Part shown: piece after piece, positions 23,835 to 32,400 of the stretch
Layout: the number at the start of each line of letters is the position of its first letter
Position numbering within the stretch: the first letter of the stretch is position 1
DNA from: Microcaldota archaeon
GTDB taxonomy: Archaea; Micrarchaeota; Micrarchaeia; Norongarragalinales; SBBD01
Direction of reading: 5' to 3'
NCBI GenBank assembly: GCA_018819225.1
Contig: JAHJQN010000003.1
Span: forward strand, 62,001-126,000
DNA: 64,000 nucleotides
Notes under the pieces: model-generated
Seen by the model: the letters and a program-made list of their open reading frames with translations, nothing else
Told to the model about the DNA's origin: nothing
Database searches by the model: none
Made by a program: the position numbers and the translations under genes

Positions 23835-26251
23835 GGCTGCACGTGCACGGAAACCATTGATCCATCTCCGGAAAGGGGTTTGAAGGAAACGCTTCCGAGC
23901 TTCATCACCGCCTTCAAATCCGCTTCCAGCTCCGTCATCCGCGGCAACAGCTTCTCCGGCACGGAAACCTCGGCGGAAGAAAGGGGTTCATTTAATGCGA
24001 GATGGTTCGCGGCCTTGAACTTGCGTATCAAGGATACCGCGTCGTGCAAAATGTGCGCGAGTTCCTCCGCAGACGCATCGCGGAGAGATTCCTTCATCTC
24101 CGGCCAAGACGTGAGGTGAATGGACTTGGCTTCCCGCGCCTCTTTCGGAAACAGCCTGTGGAATAATTCTTCCGTGACGTAGCAGGCGAAAGGCGCCAAG
24201 AGCTGCAGCGTGTTCAACAAGACTTCCCGAAAAACGTATTGAACCGCTTCCCGGCTCTTCGCGTGTTCCTTCCCTTTAGCGTAAATACGGTGCTTCACTT
24301 CCTCGAGATAGAAATCACAGAAATCCTTCCAGAAAAAGTTTTGCACGGCCACAATGGAATCATAGTATTCGTATTGGTCCATGGATTGCGTCGTCGATTC
24401 GATGGTGGCGTGCAAGCGAGAAAGCATCCAGCGGTCCGAGACGTGCAAGTGCGCTTTGACTTCCCCATAAGACCGAGGTTCGGAATGCTCCAGAGTTTTA
24501 GCGACAAGGGATGAAGCGTTCCAGAGCTTGTTGAGAAAACTTTGCGCGTATTGAATATCCTTCCAGTAAAACACGTTATCTTTTCCGGTGGTGCCGGAGA
24601 GCGCTATCCATTGTCTTAACGCGTCCACGGAGCTCTTCGCAATAACGTCTTTGGCTTCCACGTAATTGCCGAGACTCTTGCTCATCTTCTTGTTGTCGCT
24701 TCCGAGCACCATGCCGTTGATCAGCAAATCCTTGAACGGAGGCGTTCCCGTGAGCTCCGTGCAGCGAAAGATCGAGTAAAACGCCCACGTGCGGATAATG
24801 TCCGTGCCTTGAGGACGCACCGCGTTCGGGTACAAGCGTTTGAACAGCTTCTCGTCCTCCATCCACTTGCTGATAATCAAGGGGGTTATGCTGGAGTCCA
24901 CCCAGCCGTCGCACACGGAGGTTTCCCCGATAATGGCCCCTCCACACGAACACGTCTTTTTCTTGAATGCGTGCGAAGCAGGGTCAACGGGAAGATCGTT
25001 CTTTGAAGGCGCATGAACCGCGCCGCATTTTTCGCAATAATAGAACGGGAGAGGAATGCCGAATACGCGCTGGCGCGAAATGCACCAATCCCATTCCAAG
25101 CCGTTCGTCCAATCAACCAGGAGTTGTTGGTGATGGGAAGGATACCAGCGCATGCGAGAAGAGGCTTTCAAAATCTTTTCTTTCTGGTCCTTGAGCTTGA
25201 TGAACCACTGCCGGCTCTGCAGTAATTCAACGGGATGCTTGCAACGGTCGTGCACCTTCACCGTCTGACGTCGTTTTTCTTGCTTGAGCAATAAACCGGC
25301 AGAACCCAAATCGTCAATTATTTTTGCGCGCGCTTTATCCGCTTTCAAACCGTTGTACGCTTCCGAAGCGTTCATCACGCGACCCGCGTGATCAAATGCC
25401 TCGACGACCGGCAACGTATATTGGTACATCCACATCACGTCCTGCCGGTCACCAAACGTGCAAATCATGACGATACCGGAACCGAATTCGGGATCAACTG
25501 CAGAATCCGCGTACACGCGCACCGGTTTCTTAAATAGCGGGGTAAACGCGATCTTTCCAATCCACTTCTTGTTTCGCGCGTCTTCCGGATGCACCGCGAT
25601 ACCCACGCACGCGTGCAAAAGCTCGGGACGCGTCGTCGCGATCACGAGATCCTGTTCCTCGCACGAGAATTTCACGTAGTGGAGCGTGCCCTCGCGATCA
25701 TGATCCTCGGTCTCCGCCTTCGCGATCGCGCTTCGGCAGCGCGTGCAGAATAAAACAGGATGCTTGGCCTGATAGACCAAGCCGTTATCGTGCATGAGAA
25801 GAAGCGATAGCTGCACCTTGCGGTGATACTCCTTGTGAAACGTGTAATACTCGTGCCGCCAATCAATACTGAAACCCATCTGCTGCATTTGCTCCTTGAT
25901 GGAAGCCACCATGTCGCGACTCCACTCCAAACACTTCTCCCGAAATTCAGCTCGCGGCAGACGTCCAAACTTCTTTTCCACTTTCGTTTCCGTTGGAAAT
26001 CCGTGGCAATCCCAGCCTTGAGGGAATAAAACGTTGTATTGGCGCATCCGCTTGTACCGGGCCGCAAAATCGATGTAACCCCAATTCAACGTCGACCCCG
26101 TATGAAATTCTCCAGTGGGAAACGGAGGAGGCGTATCGATAACGTAAATCGGTTTTTGGGCATCCGATTCATCGAATTGGTGGATGCGGTGATGGTGCCA
26201 GTACTCCCGCCAACGCCCTTCCATCTGTTTCGAGTTAAGCTTGCCGAGCAT
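23831..26251 (-). CDS. valS: Valyl-tRNA synthetase
   Basis: Class I synthetase charging tRNA-Val, 806 residues. Seen in order: the ATP site as PTGEFHTGSTLNWG (about residues 42-55), where the second His of HIGH is replaced by Ser; the CP1 editing domain with TTRPE near 210; the ValRS-specific DWCISRQR block; a zinc-binding CEKCG with CSCGG; DGWVDSSITPL; and KMSKSLGN (about 530). A HIGN-like variant occurs in archaeal ValRS, so the change is not by itself evidence of loss. The N-terminus is set at ATG 26251 (MLGKLNSKQMEGRWREYW); the frame is open further upstream but without family similarity. Confidence 0.94.
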   Translation of the reverse strand: MLGKLNSKQMEGRWREYWHHHRIHQFDESDAQKPIYVIDTPPPFPTGEFHTGSTLNWGYIDFAARYKRMRQYNVLFPQGWDCHGFPTETKVEKKFGRLPRAEFREKCLEWSRDMVASIKEQMQQMGFSIDWRHEYYTFHKEYHRKVQLSLLLMHDNGLVYQAKHPVLFCTRCRSAIAKAETEDHDREGTLHYVKFSCEEQDLVIATTRPELLHACVGIAVHPEDARNKKWIGKIAFTPLFKKPVRVYADSAVDPEFGSGIVMICTFGDRQDVMWMYQYTLPVVEAFDHAGRVMNASEAYNGLKADKARAKIIDDLGSAGLLLKQEKRRQTVKVHDRCKHPVELLQSRQWFIKLKDQKEKILKASSRMRWYPSHHQQLLVDWTNGLEWDWCISRQRVFGIPLPFYYCEKCGAVHAPSKNDLPVDPASHAFKKKTCSCGGAIIGETSVCDGWVDSSITPLIISKWMEDEKLFKRLYPNAVRPQGTDIIRTWAFYSIFRCTELTGTPPFKDLLINGMVLGSDNKKMSKSLGNYVEAKDVIAKSSVDALRQWIALSGTTGKDNVFYWKDIQYAQSFLNKLWNASSLVAKTLEHSEPRSYGEVKAHLHVSDRWMLSRLHATIESTTQSMDQYEYYDSIVAVQNFFWKDFCDFYLEEVKHRIYAKGKEHAKSREAVQYVFREVLLNTLQLLAPFACYVTEELFHRLFPKEAREAKSIHLTSWPEMKESLRDASAEELAHILHDAVSLIRKFKAANHLALNEPLSSAEVSVPEKLLPRMTELEADLKAVMKLGSVSFKPLSGDGSMVSVHVQP

Positions 26252-26289
26252 ATGATCACGTGCTGCGTAGCTCTTAGCGGTGAAAGCCT

Positions 26290-26925
26290 TTAAGGGATTG
26301 CGGTCTCCCGTTTCCGGTGCTTCCAATACTCGTAAATGGCGGGAAGGAACGACAGGAATATCACCAAACCAATAACCCAAAGCAAATTTTTCTCGAGATC
26401 GGGAATCGCGTGCCCGAGGAAGAAGCTGAGTGACGTGAGACCCGTCACCCAAATGAACCCGCCCACCACGTTGTACGTGGCAAACGACTTGTACGACATG
26501 CCGGAGGCTCCAGCTACGATGGGCGCAAACGTGCGCACCACGGGAACAAAACGCGCAAGAACAATGGTTTTCCCGCCGTGTTTATCGTAAAAGGCCTTTG
26601 CTTTCTGCAAGTGGCTTTGCTTGAAGAAACGAGAGTCCGGACGCGAATAAAGTCTCGGACCTACTTTCTTCCCGAAAAAGTAGCCGACCGCATCCCCCAT
26701 GATGGCCGCAGGAACGAGAATGACGTTGAGCAGAAAAATATCCAAGTGACCGGTCGCAGCAAACAAGCCCGCGGTAACGAGCAAGGAATCCCCGGGCAAA
26801 AAGAAACCAATCATCAGCCCGGTTTCCGCAAAAATGATGAAGGCCAGACCCGCATAACCCACCGTGCTGATGAGGAAAGGAATATCGTAGAGTTGGGTAA
26901 AGAATACGATGAGCTGATCCCACAT
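26290..26925 (-). CDS. DedA family membrane protein
   Basis: 211 residues. The DedA/SNARE-associated fold is shown by ETGLMIGFFLPGDSLL (about 33-48), GDAVGYFFGKKVG (about 76-88) and the signature ARFVPVVRTFAPIVAGASGM (about 119-138), with conserved Arg and Pro residues. DedA proteins are linked to membrane homeostasis and polyprenyl-phosphate or phospholipid translocation, which would suit the many lipid-linked sugar genes nearby. ATG 26925 has GGAGGATT about 7 bases upstream. It is in line with DUF296 (26949) and may be cotranscribed with it. Confidence 0.92.
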   Translation of the reverse strand: MWDQLIVFFTQLYDIPFLISTVGYAGLAFIIFAETGLMIGFFLPGDSLLVTAGLFAATGHLDIFLLNVILVPAAIMGDAVGYFFGKKVGPRLYSRPDSRFFKQSHLQKAKAFYDKHGGKTIVLARFVPVVRTFAPIVAGASGMSYKSFATYNVVGGFIWVTGLTSLSFFLGHAIPDLEKNLLWVIGLVIFLSFLPAIYEYWKHRKRETAIP

Positions 26926-26948
26926 GATAACAATCCTCCGAATCGACG

Positions 26949-27353
26949 TTATAACTCCAACAGCTTTAACCCGACTTCGGAATCCATTTCCCGACGTATC
27001 TTTTTAAGCTCTGTGACGAAGAGCTCGAGCGTAGCAGAAACCCGGGCCTCCTTTACGTGGCCGCCGAAACACTGAAAGGAATGATCGGAAATCACGGCAT
27101 GCGCGTGCAAACCGGTCTCGGAAATCGTGCCCTGCAGGGAAACGACTTCGAACTCGCCCTGCCACGTCCCCCAAACGTAGCCTTTCGTCTCTAATACATA
27201 GCGGCCAAGCGTAATCTCGTCCACGGCTCCAATCCCTTGAACCCGACCGCCTTTTACACCGGTTTGCTCGAAAAACGATTGCATGGACTCGAACAGCTTT
27301 TCCCCGCGTGTTAGTCGAATGACGAAGTGATTGCTCTCCTTGCGCATTTCCAT
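26949..27353 (-). CDS. DUF296/PPC domain protein
   Basis: 134 residues, the single PPC (DUF296) domain found in plant AT-hook proteins and as stand-alone prokaryotic proteins. Motifs: RLTRGEKLFESM near residue 14, GGRVQGIGAVDE near 35 and LHAHAVISDHSFQCFGGH (about 81-98), whose His residues are conserved. Its biochemical role is not settled; trimer formation and metal or nucleotide binding have been suggested. No AT-hook is present. GGGAGGGG lies about 6 bases before ATG 27353, and an AT-rich promoter at 27379-27389 is shared with the FtsZ operon. Confidence 0.88.
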   Translation of the reverse strand: MEMRKESNHFVIRLTRGEKLFESMQSFFEQTGVKGGRVQGIGAVDEITLGRYVLETKGYVWGTWQGEFEVVSLQGTISETGLHAHAVISDHSFQCFGGHVKEARVSATLELFVTELKKIRREMDSEVGLKLLEL

Positions 27354-27378
27354 AGCCGTCCCCTCCCTGCACTAAACC

Positions 27379-27389
27379 ATTTTAAATTT
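27379..27389. promoter_or_regulatory. Bidirectional TATA element between DUF296 and the ftsZ operon
   Basis: ATTTTAAATTT is nearly palindromic. It is about 31 bases from the DUF296 ATG on the minus strand and would start a plus-strand transcript near 27411, about 40 bases before the small membrane protein ATG at 27451. Confidence 0.5.
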
Positions 27390-27450
27390 GAGTGAATTGA
27401 AACGTACCAAGCATAAAAACATTTGCCAACCAATCCCAAGTGAAAAACTT

Positions 27451-27678
27451 ATGAGTACCTCCAAACGATTTAAACACGTGACCTGGGCGATTCTGGCCTT
27501 CATCGCGCTCATCATAGCGAGCATTGGAGCCTCTTACCACGCGGTCATCGACGTGTTCGGAGCCAAAATAGCATTGCAACCCTATTCGTACGTGTTTTGG
27601 GGACTCGCGTTCTTGATTATTGTGTTCATTGCATTCAACGTCTGGAAACCAGAGCCCACGCACGCCAAAGAGGAGTAA
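27451..27678 (+). CDS. Small two-pass membrane protein upstream of ftsZ
   Basis: 75 residues: a basic N-terminus (STSKRFKHV), hydrophobic helices at about 10-28 and 46-62, and a charged C-terminus KPEPTHAKEE in the cytosol by the positive-inside rule. Not recognised. ATG 27451 has AGTGA about 8 bases upstream; an in-frame TTG lies at 27388 but before the likely transcript start. Only two bases separate its stop from the FtsZ start, and the FtsZ SD (GAGGAG) lies within its last codons, so expression is coupled. A membrane anchor for FtsZ is a possible but unproven role. Confidence 0.7.
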   Translation: MSTSKRFKHVTWAILAFIALIIASIGASYHAVIDVFGAKIALQPYSYVFWGLAFLIIVFIAFNVWKPEPTHAKEE

Positions 27679-27680
27679 CC

Positions 27681-28931
27681 ATGGGACTCATCGAAAAATT
27701 ATTAACCGGGGAAGAAAAAGAAGGCAGCGCTTCCGAGCTCAACGAAATCCAAGACGAGAATGTCAAGCGACTCGAAGAAGAAGAGGAAAAGCGGCGCGGA
27801 CTCGAACAATCCCCGGAGTCCCTTGAAAAAGAGGAAAACGAAGTGCCTCCCGAACGAATACCCAAACCCGCACCCGAAAAGCCGCTATCGAAAGACGATG
27901 AAGAACTCAAGAAGTTTCTCGATCAAAGCGAGCCCAAAATCTTTGTCGTGGGATCCGGAGGCTCGGGATGCAACACCCTCAACCGCATGATCGAAGAGGG
28001 GGGCGTGCACGGATCGCGCATCGTGGCATTGAACACGGACGCGCAACACTTGTTCCGCGTATCCAAAGCCGAACGCAAACTCCTCCTCGGAAAACAGAAA
28101 ACCAAAGGAAGCGGGGCGGGAAGCAACCCGCAACTCGGAAAAGCAGCCGCCGAAGAATCCTATAAAGAAATCAAGCATCTGCTAGCCGACGCGAACATGG
28201 TATTCGTCACGTGCGGAATGGGGGGCGGAACCGGAACCGGAAGTGCGTCGGTCGTTGCCCAGGCCGCCAAGGAGAACGGTGCGCTCGTCATCGGCATCGT
28301 CACCATGCCGTTCACGAGCGAAGGCCACAAACGCATGCACAACGCCATTGAAGGCCTGAAAGCGTTGCGCCAAGTCGCGGACACGACCATCGCGATTCCC
28401 AACGATAAACTGCTGTTCTTTGTACCGGACCTGCCGTTGAATCAAGCCTTCCGTGCTGCGGACGAAGTGCTGGCCAATGCCGTCAGAGGCATCGCGGAAC
28501 TCATCACCAAGCCCGGCCTCATCAATTTGGATTTTGCGGACGTGAAAACCATTATCGAAAGCTCCGGAATTGCCATGATCGGCCTCGGAGAAAACTCGAA
28601 GGATCAAGGAAAAGACCGCGTCGTGGATGCCGCTCATCGCGCACTCCAATCCCCGCTGCTCGATTTGGATTTGTCGCAAGCCAACAAGGCGTTGGTGCAC
28701 ATCACGGGAGGAGAGGATATGACGTTGGGAGAAGCGGAGGCAGCCGTCAATGCGATCAGCGCAAAAATAGCGAAGGAAGCGCACGTGATCTGGGGCGCAA
28801 CCGTTGAAAAGGAGTTGACGGGCAAAGGCGTAAAAGTACTGGCCGTGCTTTCCGGTATTCAGGACGATCAGCATCAGAAACAACCCGAAGTCGCCATTGA
28901 AGAAACGCTCAACCTCGAATTCATCACGTAG
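27681..28931 (+). CDS. ftsZ: Cell division GTPase FtsZ
   Basis: Tubulin-like GTPase forming the division ring. 416 residues. The GTP-binding core begins at about residue 85 ([15 protein letters not shown]), with the tubulin signature GGGTGTG at 181-187 and the T7 synergy loop NLDFADVK at 282-289 supplying catalytic Asp285 and Asp288. An unusual feature is the long, highly charged N-terminal extension of about 84 residues with a glutamate-rich coiled-coil-like stretch ([16 protein letters not shown]). The core ends near the C-terminus with NLEFIT, without a long tail. Translation is coupled to the preceding small membrane protein. Confidence 0.97.
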   Translation: MGLIEKLLTGEEKEGSASELNEIQDENVKRLEEEEEKRRGLEQSPESLEKEENEVPPERIPKPAPEKPLSKDDEELKKFLDQSEPKIFVVGSGGSGCNTLNRMIEEGGVHGSRIVALNTDAQHLFRVSKAERKLLLGKQKTKGSGAGSNPQLGKAAAEESYKEIKHLLADANMVFVTCGMGGGTGTGSASVVAQAAKENGALVIGIVTMPFTSEGHKRMHNAIEGLKALRQVADTTIAIPNDKLLFFVPDLPLNQAFRAADEVLANAVRGIAELITKPGLINLDFADVKTIIESSGIAMIGLGENSKDQGKDRVVDAAHRALQSPLLDLDLSQANKALVHITGGEDMTLGEAEAAVNAISAKIAKEAHVIWGATVEKELTGKGVKVLAVLSGIQDDQHQKQPEVAIEETLNLEFIT

Positions 28932-28961
28932 CATACCGGTCAGTGAACGCGATAACGCAAC

Positions 28962-28973
28962 GCTTAAAAATGT
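28962..28973 (+). promoter_or_regulatory. TATA box of the secE-spt5-rpl11-alba operon
   Basis: CGCTTAAAAATG would start transcription near 28993, leaving a leader of about 75 bases before secE. That leader contains a GAGGTG not followed by a well-placed start codon. Confidence 0.45.
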
Positions 28974-29068
28974 TCTATTGCCTAAGGGAATTGCTAATTT
29001 TCCGAGTGCCTAGTTTTGGATGCGTTAGAGGTGCACTGCGGAAAAGGCGATAAAAAAAGGGGATCCGA

Positions 29069-29269
29069 ATGGTCAGCTTGCAAAGCATTGGAGCCATGTT
29101 CGAGGAATTCGTCAAGCAGAGTGAACGCGTCATAAACGTGACGCACAAGCCCGGACCCGACGAATACAAACGCATTGCCATCAGTACCGGAATCGGCATG
29201 CTCATCATCGGCGTCATCGGTTACGTCATCGCCATGGCCGCCGTCTTCATGCGAAGAGGCAGCTTCTAA
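29069..29269 (+). CDS. secE: Protein translocase subunit SecE/Sec61 gamma
   Basis: 66 residues, single C-terminal membrane helix (about 41-60) preceded by the amphipathic SecE helix and conserved KPGPDEYKRIA (about 27-37). It clamps the SecY channel. GGGGAT lies about 5 bases before ATG 29069. As in many archaea it directly precedes spt5 and L11. Confidence 0.93.
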   Translation: MVSLQSIGAMFEEFVKQSERVINVTHKPGPDEYKRIAISTGIGMLIIGVIGYVIAMAAVFMRRGSF

Positions 29270-29285
29270 AAAAAAGTGAAAAACC

Positions 29286-29720
29286 ATGTTATTCGCATTT
29301 CGCGTCACGGCCGGTCAAGAAAACATTGTCGCCGATTTGTTGAACGAGAAAACGAAGAAAACCAAGGCGCCCATTCAAGGCATCGTGGTATCACCTTACC
29401 TGAAAGGCTACCTGATCGCCGAAGCGGAAAACGAAGTGGAAGCCAAGCGTTTGATCACGAACGTACCGCACGTTAAAGGCGTGTTGCAACGGCCCATGCA
29501 AATCGAAGACCTGAAAGAAATGCTGGAAAGCAAGCCGCAAGAAATCACGCTCGAAGAAAGCGACCTCGTGGAAATCACGTCCGGGCCCTTTAAAGGCGAG
29601 AAAGCGAAAGTCGTGCGCATCTTCAAGGACAAGGAAGAAGTGATCGTCGAACTCGTGGAAGTCGCGGTACCGATTCCGGTCACCATCAAAATCAATACCG
29701 TCAAAGTACTGCAACAGTGA
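29286..29720 (+). CDS. spt5: Transcription elongation factor Spt5 (NusG homologue)
   Basis: 144 residues: an N-terminal NGN domain (about 1-85) that binds the RNA polymerase clamp, and a KOW domain (about 90-140) with the motif VEITSGPFKGEKAKV. Complete for an archaeal Spt5, with the NGN start MLFAFRVTAGQE. AAGTGA about 6 bases upstream of ATG 29286 serves as SD. Lies in the classical secE-spt5-L11 order. Confidence 0.96.
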   Translation: MLFAFRVTAGQENIVADLLNEKTKKTKAPIQGIVVSPYLKGYLIAEAENEVEAKRLITNVPHVKGVLQRPMQIEDLKEMLESKPQEITLEESDLVEITSGPFKGEKAKVVRIFKDKEEVIVELVEVAVPIPVTIKINTVKVLQQ

Positions 29721-29726
29721 TTAACT

Positions 29727-30218
29727 ATGGGAAAACAAACAATACCCGCATTAGTGGAAGGCGGCAACGCAACCGCAGGCCCGCCGTTGGGACCCGCGCT
29801 CGGAGCCGCCAAAGTGAACATCGGCCAAGTGATCGCGGCCATCAACGAAAAAACCGCGGCCTTCAAAGGCATTTCCGTGCCCATTAAAGTCATTATAGAT
29901 ACGGGCACCAAACAGTTTGAAGTCGAAGTGGGCACGCCCCCCGTATCCGCGTTGATCAAGAAAGAACTCGGTATTACGGAAAACGTGAAAGAAGAATCGG
30001 GCGTGAAAGGAAAGAAAATCATCGGGAATCTCAGTATCGATCAAGTGGTACGCGTCGCGAAATCGAAACAAAGCGCGAGTTTAGCCACCACGCTCAAGAA
30101 CGGCGTCAAGGAAGTCATGGGCACGTGTAAAAGCATGGGCGTGACCGTGGAAAACAAGGATCCCAAGGAAACCATTCAAGAAACGGATTCGGGCGCGTTC
30201 GACGAAAAAATTAAATAG
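29727..30218 (+). CDS. rpl11: Large ribosomal subunit protein uL11
   Basis: 163 residues. N-terminal domain with the typical GPPLGPALG loop (about 18-26) and NIGQVIAAINEKTAAFKG; C-terminal rRNA-binding domain with KGKKIIGNLSIDQVVRVAK (about 93-111) and GTCKSMGV. Binds the GTPase-associated centre. GTGATTA before ATG 29727 serves as SD. In most archaea L1, L10 and L12 follow; here Alba does. Confidence 0.97.
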   Translation: MGKQTIPALVEGGNATAGPPLGPALGAAKVNIGQVIAAINEKTAAFKGISVPIKVIIDTGTKQFEVEVGTPPVSALIKKELGITENVKEESGVKGKKIIGNLSIDQVVRVAKSKQSASLATTLKNGVKEVMGTCKSMGVTVENKDPKETIQETDSGAFDEKIK

Positions 30219-30267
30219 TCCGCTGCCCCCACCTTTGTTCATACGGCATTCAAGCGAGGTGGACGAT

Positions 30268-30600
30268 ATGGAACAACCGGCAACGCAACAACCCCAGCCA
30301 AAGCCCGAAACCAAGACCAGCGAACCCAAAAAAGACCGCAATATCGTGTACGTCGGAAAAAAAGAAACGATGGCCTACGTGCTCGCCGTCGTCACCCAAT
30401 TCAATCAAGGATCGCAAGAAGTGCATCTGAAAGCACGCGGCCGCAGCATCAACAAAGCCGTTGATATCTCGCAAATCGTCAAGAACCGTTTCGTGCCAAC
30501 CCTCACGATAAAAAACGTTGATATCGCCACCGAAGAACTGACTTCGGAAGACGGCAGCGTCAACAAAGTCAGCAGCATGGACATTCTCGTGCGGAAATAA
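30268..30600 (+). CDS. alba: Chromatin/RNA-binding protein Alba
   Basis: 110 residues. The Alba fold starts at about residue 25 (IVYVGKKETMAYVLAVV), and the nucleic-acid-binding loop carries KARGRSINKAVD (about 56-67), where a Lys is acetylated or contacts DNA in crenarchaeal Alba. The first 23 residues are a Gln/Pro/Lys-rich tail. ATG 30268 is decided by the SD GAGGTGG 7 bases upstream. Last gene of the secE operon and 7 bases from the convergent ArgRS stop. Confidence 0.95.
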   Translation: MEQPATQQPQPKPETKTSEPKKDRNIVYVGKKETMAYVLAVVTQFNQGSQEVHLKARGRSINKAVDISQIVKNRFVPTLTIKNVDIATEELTSEDGSVNKVSSMDILVRK

Positions 30601-30607
30601 GATAATG

Positions 30608-32350
30608 CTACATTCGCTCGGGAACCGTTATTCCCAGCACGTCGAGCGCGGATTCCAATACCGTCTCCGTACTTTTCACGAGATGCAATCGAAATGCCTT
30701 GGATTCCTCACTTTCCGCTTTCAGCACAGGGCACGCGTCATAGAATAACGAGAACTGGGTGGCTAGCGAGAACGCGTAGGTGCACACGGCATGCGGTGCC
30801 CGAGAATGCGCGGCAGCCGACAACACGTCCGGATAAGAAGAAAGCAAGGCGATCAAACGCTTTTCCTGATCGTGCATTGGAAGCGCTTTCGGAAGGGCGG
30901 GAATCTCGGAAACATTCCCTTTACGAAAAATGTTTTTTGCGCGAACGATCGTGTATTGTAAATAAGCGGCGGTGTTCCCATCAAAACGCACGGCATCCTT
31001 CAAACGGAACGTAATGTCCTTTTCCGCCGTGACTTTAAGAACGGAATATTTAACGGAGGCGATGCCCACGGAATGCGCGATCGCCTCCGCCTCCTTCGGC
31101 GTATATCGTTGGCGTTGTTGCACCTCTTTCAACGCATATTCTTTAGCGGTCTGCAGAACGTCCTCCAACAACACCACGTGACCCTTGCGAGTCGAAATGC
31201 GTCCTTCCTCCAAGAAAATCAGTCCAAAACCCAAATGCATCAAGCGGTCGGCAAACGGTTTCTTGAGCGCCAGGAGCAAAGCAAAGACCTGCTGGAAATG
31301 GAGGTTCTGTTCGCTCGCCGTCACGTATAATCGGAACGCGTACTTGTATTTGCGGTAATCGCGTGCCGCCAGGGCCAAATCCCTCGTGGAATAAAGCGTG
31401 GTGCCGTTCGAGCGAAGAATCACGAGATTCGGCAAGCCGAGCGGCTCCAAGTTTCCAACGATTTCTCCCCCCGTATCCTTGAACGCCACATTCTTTTTTA
31501 CGGCCTCGCTCACCAGCTTTTTTCCTTCCGAAACAAAATCGGAATCAAAGACCTGCTCGTCAAACGTAATGCCTAGTAATTGGTAATTGCGTTCGAACGG
31601 CAAACAACTGGTATCCCGCACGCTCTTCAAATCCTTCAGAACCAATGCATCGCCCGATTCCATGCCTTCCACCAACGCACGCGCCCGTTTCTCCAGTTCG
31701 GGATGCGTCTCCATTTCCGCGTGAATCTTCACGTAGTATTTCAACAAATCGTTTTCCGTGAGGATACCTTCCCGACCAAATTGTTTTACGGCTAACAAGA
31801 GTTTGGCGGTTTGCAAGCCCGCTTCGCACAAATAGTTCGTGGAAATCACGCGATACCCCTGCGTACGGTACAAGCGAGCGAGAGAATCTCCTAAAATGGT
31901 GGAACGAATGTGGCCGATATGCATGGGTTTGCCGATATTGGGAGACGAAAATTCAACGATCACGGTTTTCTTCTTGCCGGAATCGCCGATACCGTAAGAC
32001 GAATGACCGGCCAGTTCAATTAAAACGCGATTGTAAAATGTCGACGAAAAAAAGAAGTTGACGTAACCATTCGCTGCTTCCACCTTCTCAAACAACGCGT
32101 CATTCGAAAGGCGAATGGAAGATACGAGGGATTCCGCCAATTGAATCGGATTTCCGAGCGAGCGATCGCGACCGCACGCCTCGAAGCACACGTTGGAAGA
32201 GAGGTCACCCAAGCGCTTGTCGCGCACGTCCTGCAAACGCATCTTTTTTTCCGAGAAATCCAAATGAGGAACCGTCTTCTTCAACGCGCGGACCAAGAGG
32301 CGAGCGGCTTGCGTTCGCGCCTGCAATGAAACGTAAGGAACCATTTCCAT
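30608..32350 (-). CDS. argS: Arginyl-tRNA synthetase
   Basis: Class I synthetase, 580 residues. N-terminal Add-1 domain with LGDLSSNVCFE (about 48-58), ATP site SSPNIGKPMHIGHIRST (HIGH about 144-147), the STRKG form of KMSKS near residue 385, and the C-terminal DALR anticodon-binding domain with AYLQYTIVRAKNI near 460. Complete. ATG 32350 has a TATA box about 30 bases upstream and no SD, indicating a leaderless message. Confidence 0.97.
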   Translation of the reverse strand: MEMVPYVSLQARTQAARLLVRALKKTVPHLDFSEKKMRLQDVRDKRLGDLSSNVCFEACGRDRSLGNPIQLAESLVSSIRLSNDALFEKVEAANGYVNFFFSSTFYNRVLIELAGHSSYGIGDSGKKKTVIVEFSSPNIGKPMHIGHIRSTILGDSLARLYRTQGYRVISTNYLCEAGLQTAKLLLAVKQFGREGILTENDLLKYYVKIHAEMETHPELEKRARALVEGMESGDALVLKDLKSVRDTSCLPFERNYQLLGITFDEQVFDSDFVSEGKKLVSEAVKKNVAFKDTGGEIVGNLEPLGLPNLVILRSNGTTLYSTRDLALAARDYRKYKYAFRLYVTASEQNLHFQQVFALLLALKKPFADRLMHLGFGLIFLEEGRISTRKGHVVLLEDVLQTAKEYALKEVQQRQRYTPKEAEAIAHSVGIASVKYSVLKVTAEKDITFRLKDAVRFDGNTAAYLQYTIVRAKNIFRKGNVSEIPALPKALPMHDQEKRLIALLSSYPDVLSAAAHSRAPHAVCTYAFSLATQFSLFYDACPVLKAESEESKAFRLHLVKSTETVLESALDVLGITVPERM

Positions 32351-32375
32351 TCACGGACACGTAACAGGAATAAGA

Positions 32376-32386
32376 GATTTAAATAA
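32376..32386 (-). promoter_or_regulatory. TATA box of argS
   Basis: Minus strand TTATTTAAATC is centred 30 bases before the argS ATG at 32350, with no SD in between. Confidence 0.6.
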
Positions 32387-32400
32387 CGAGAGGGGTTTGT

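Noticed and set aside
28974..29068. Long secE leader with GAGGTG, considered as a regulatory RNA or small gene
   Set aside because: No stable hairpin or start codon at proper spacing could be made out by eye.
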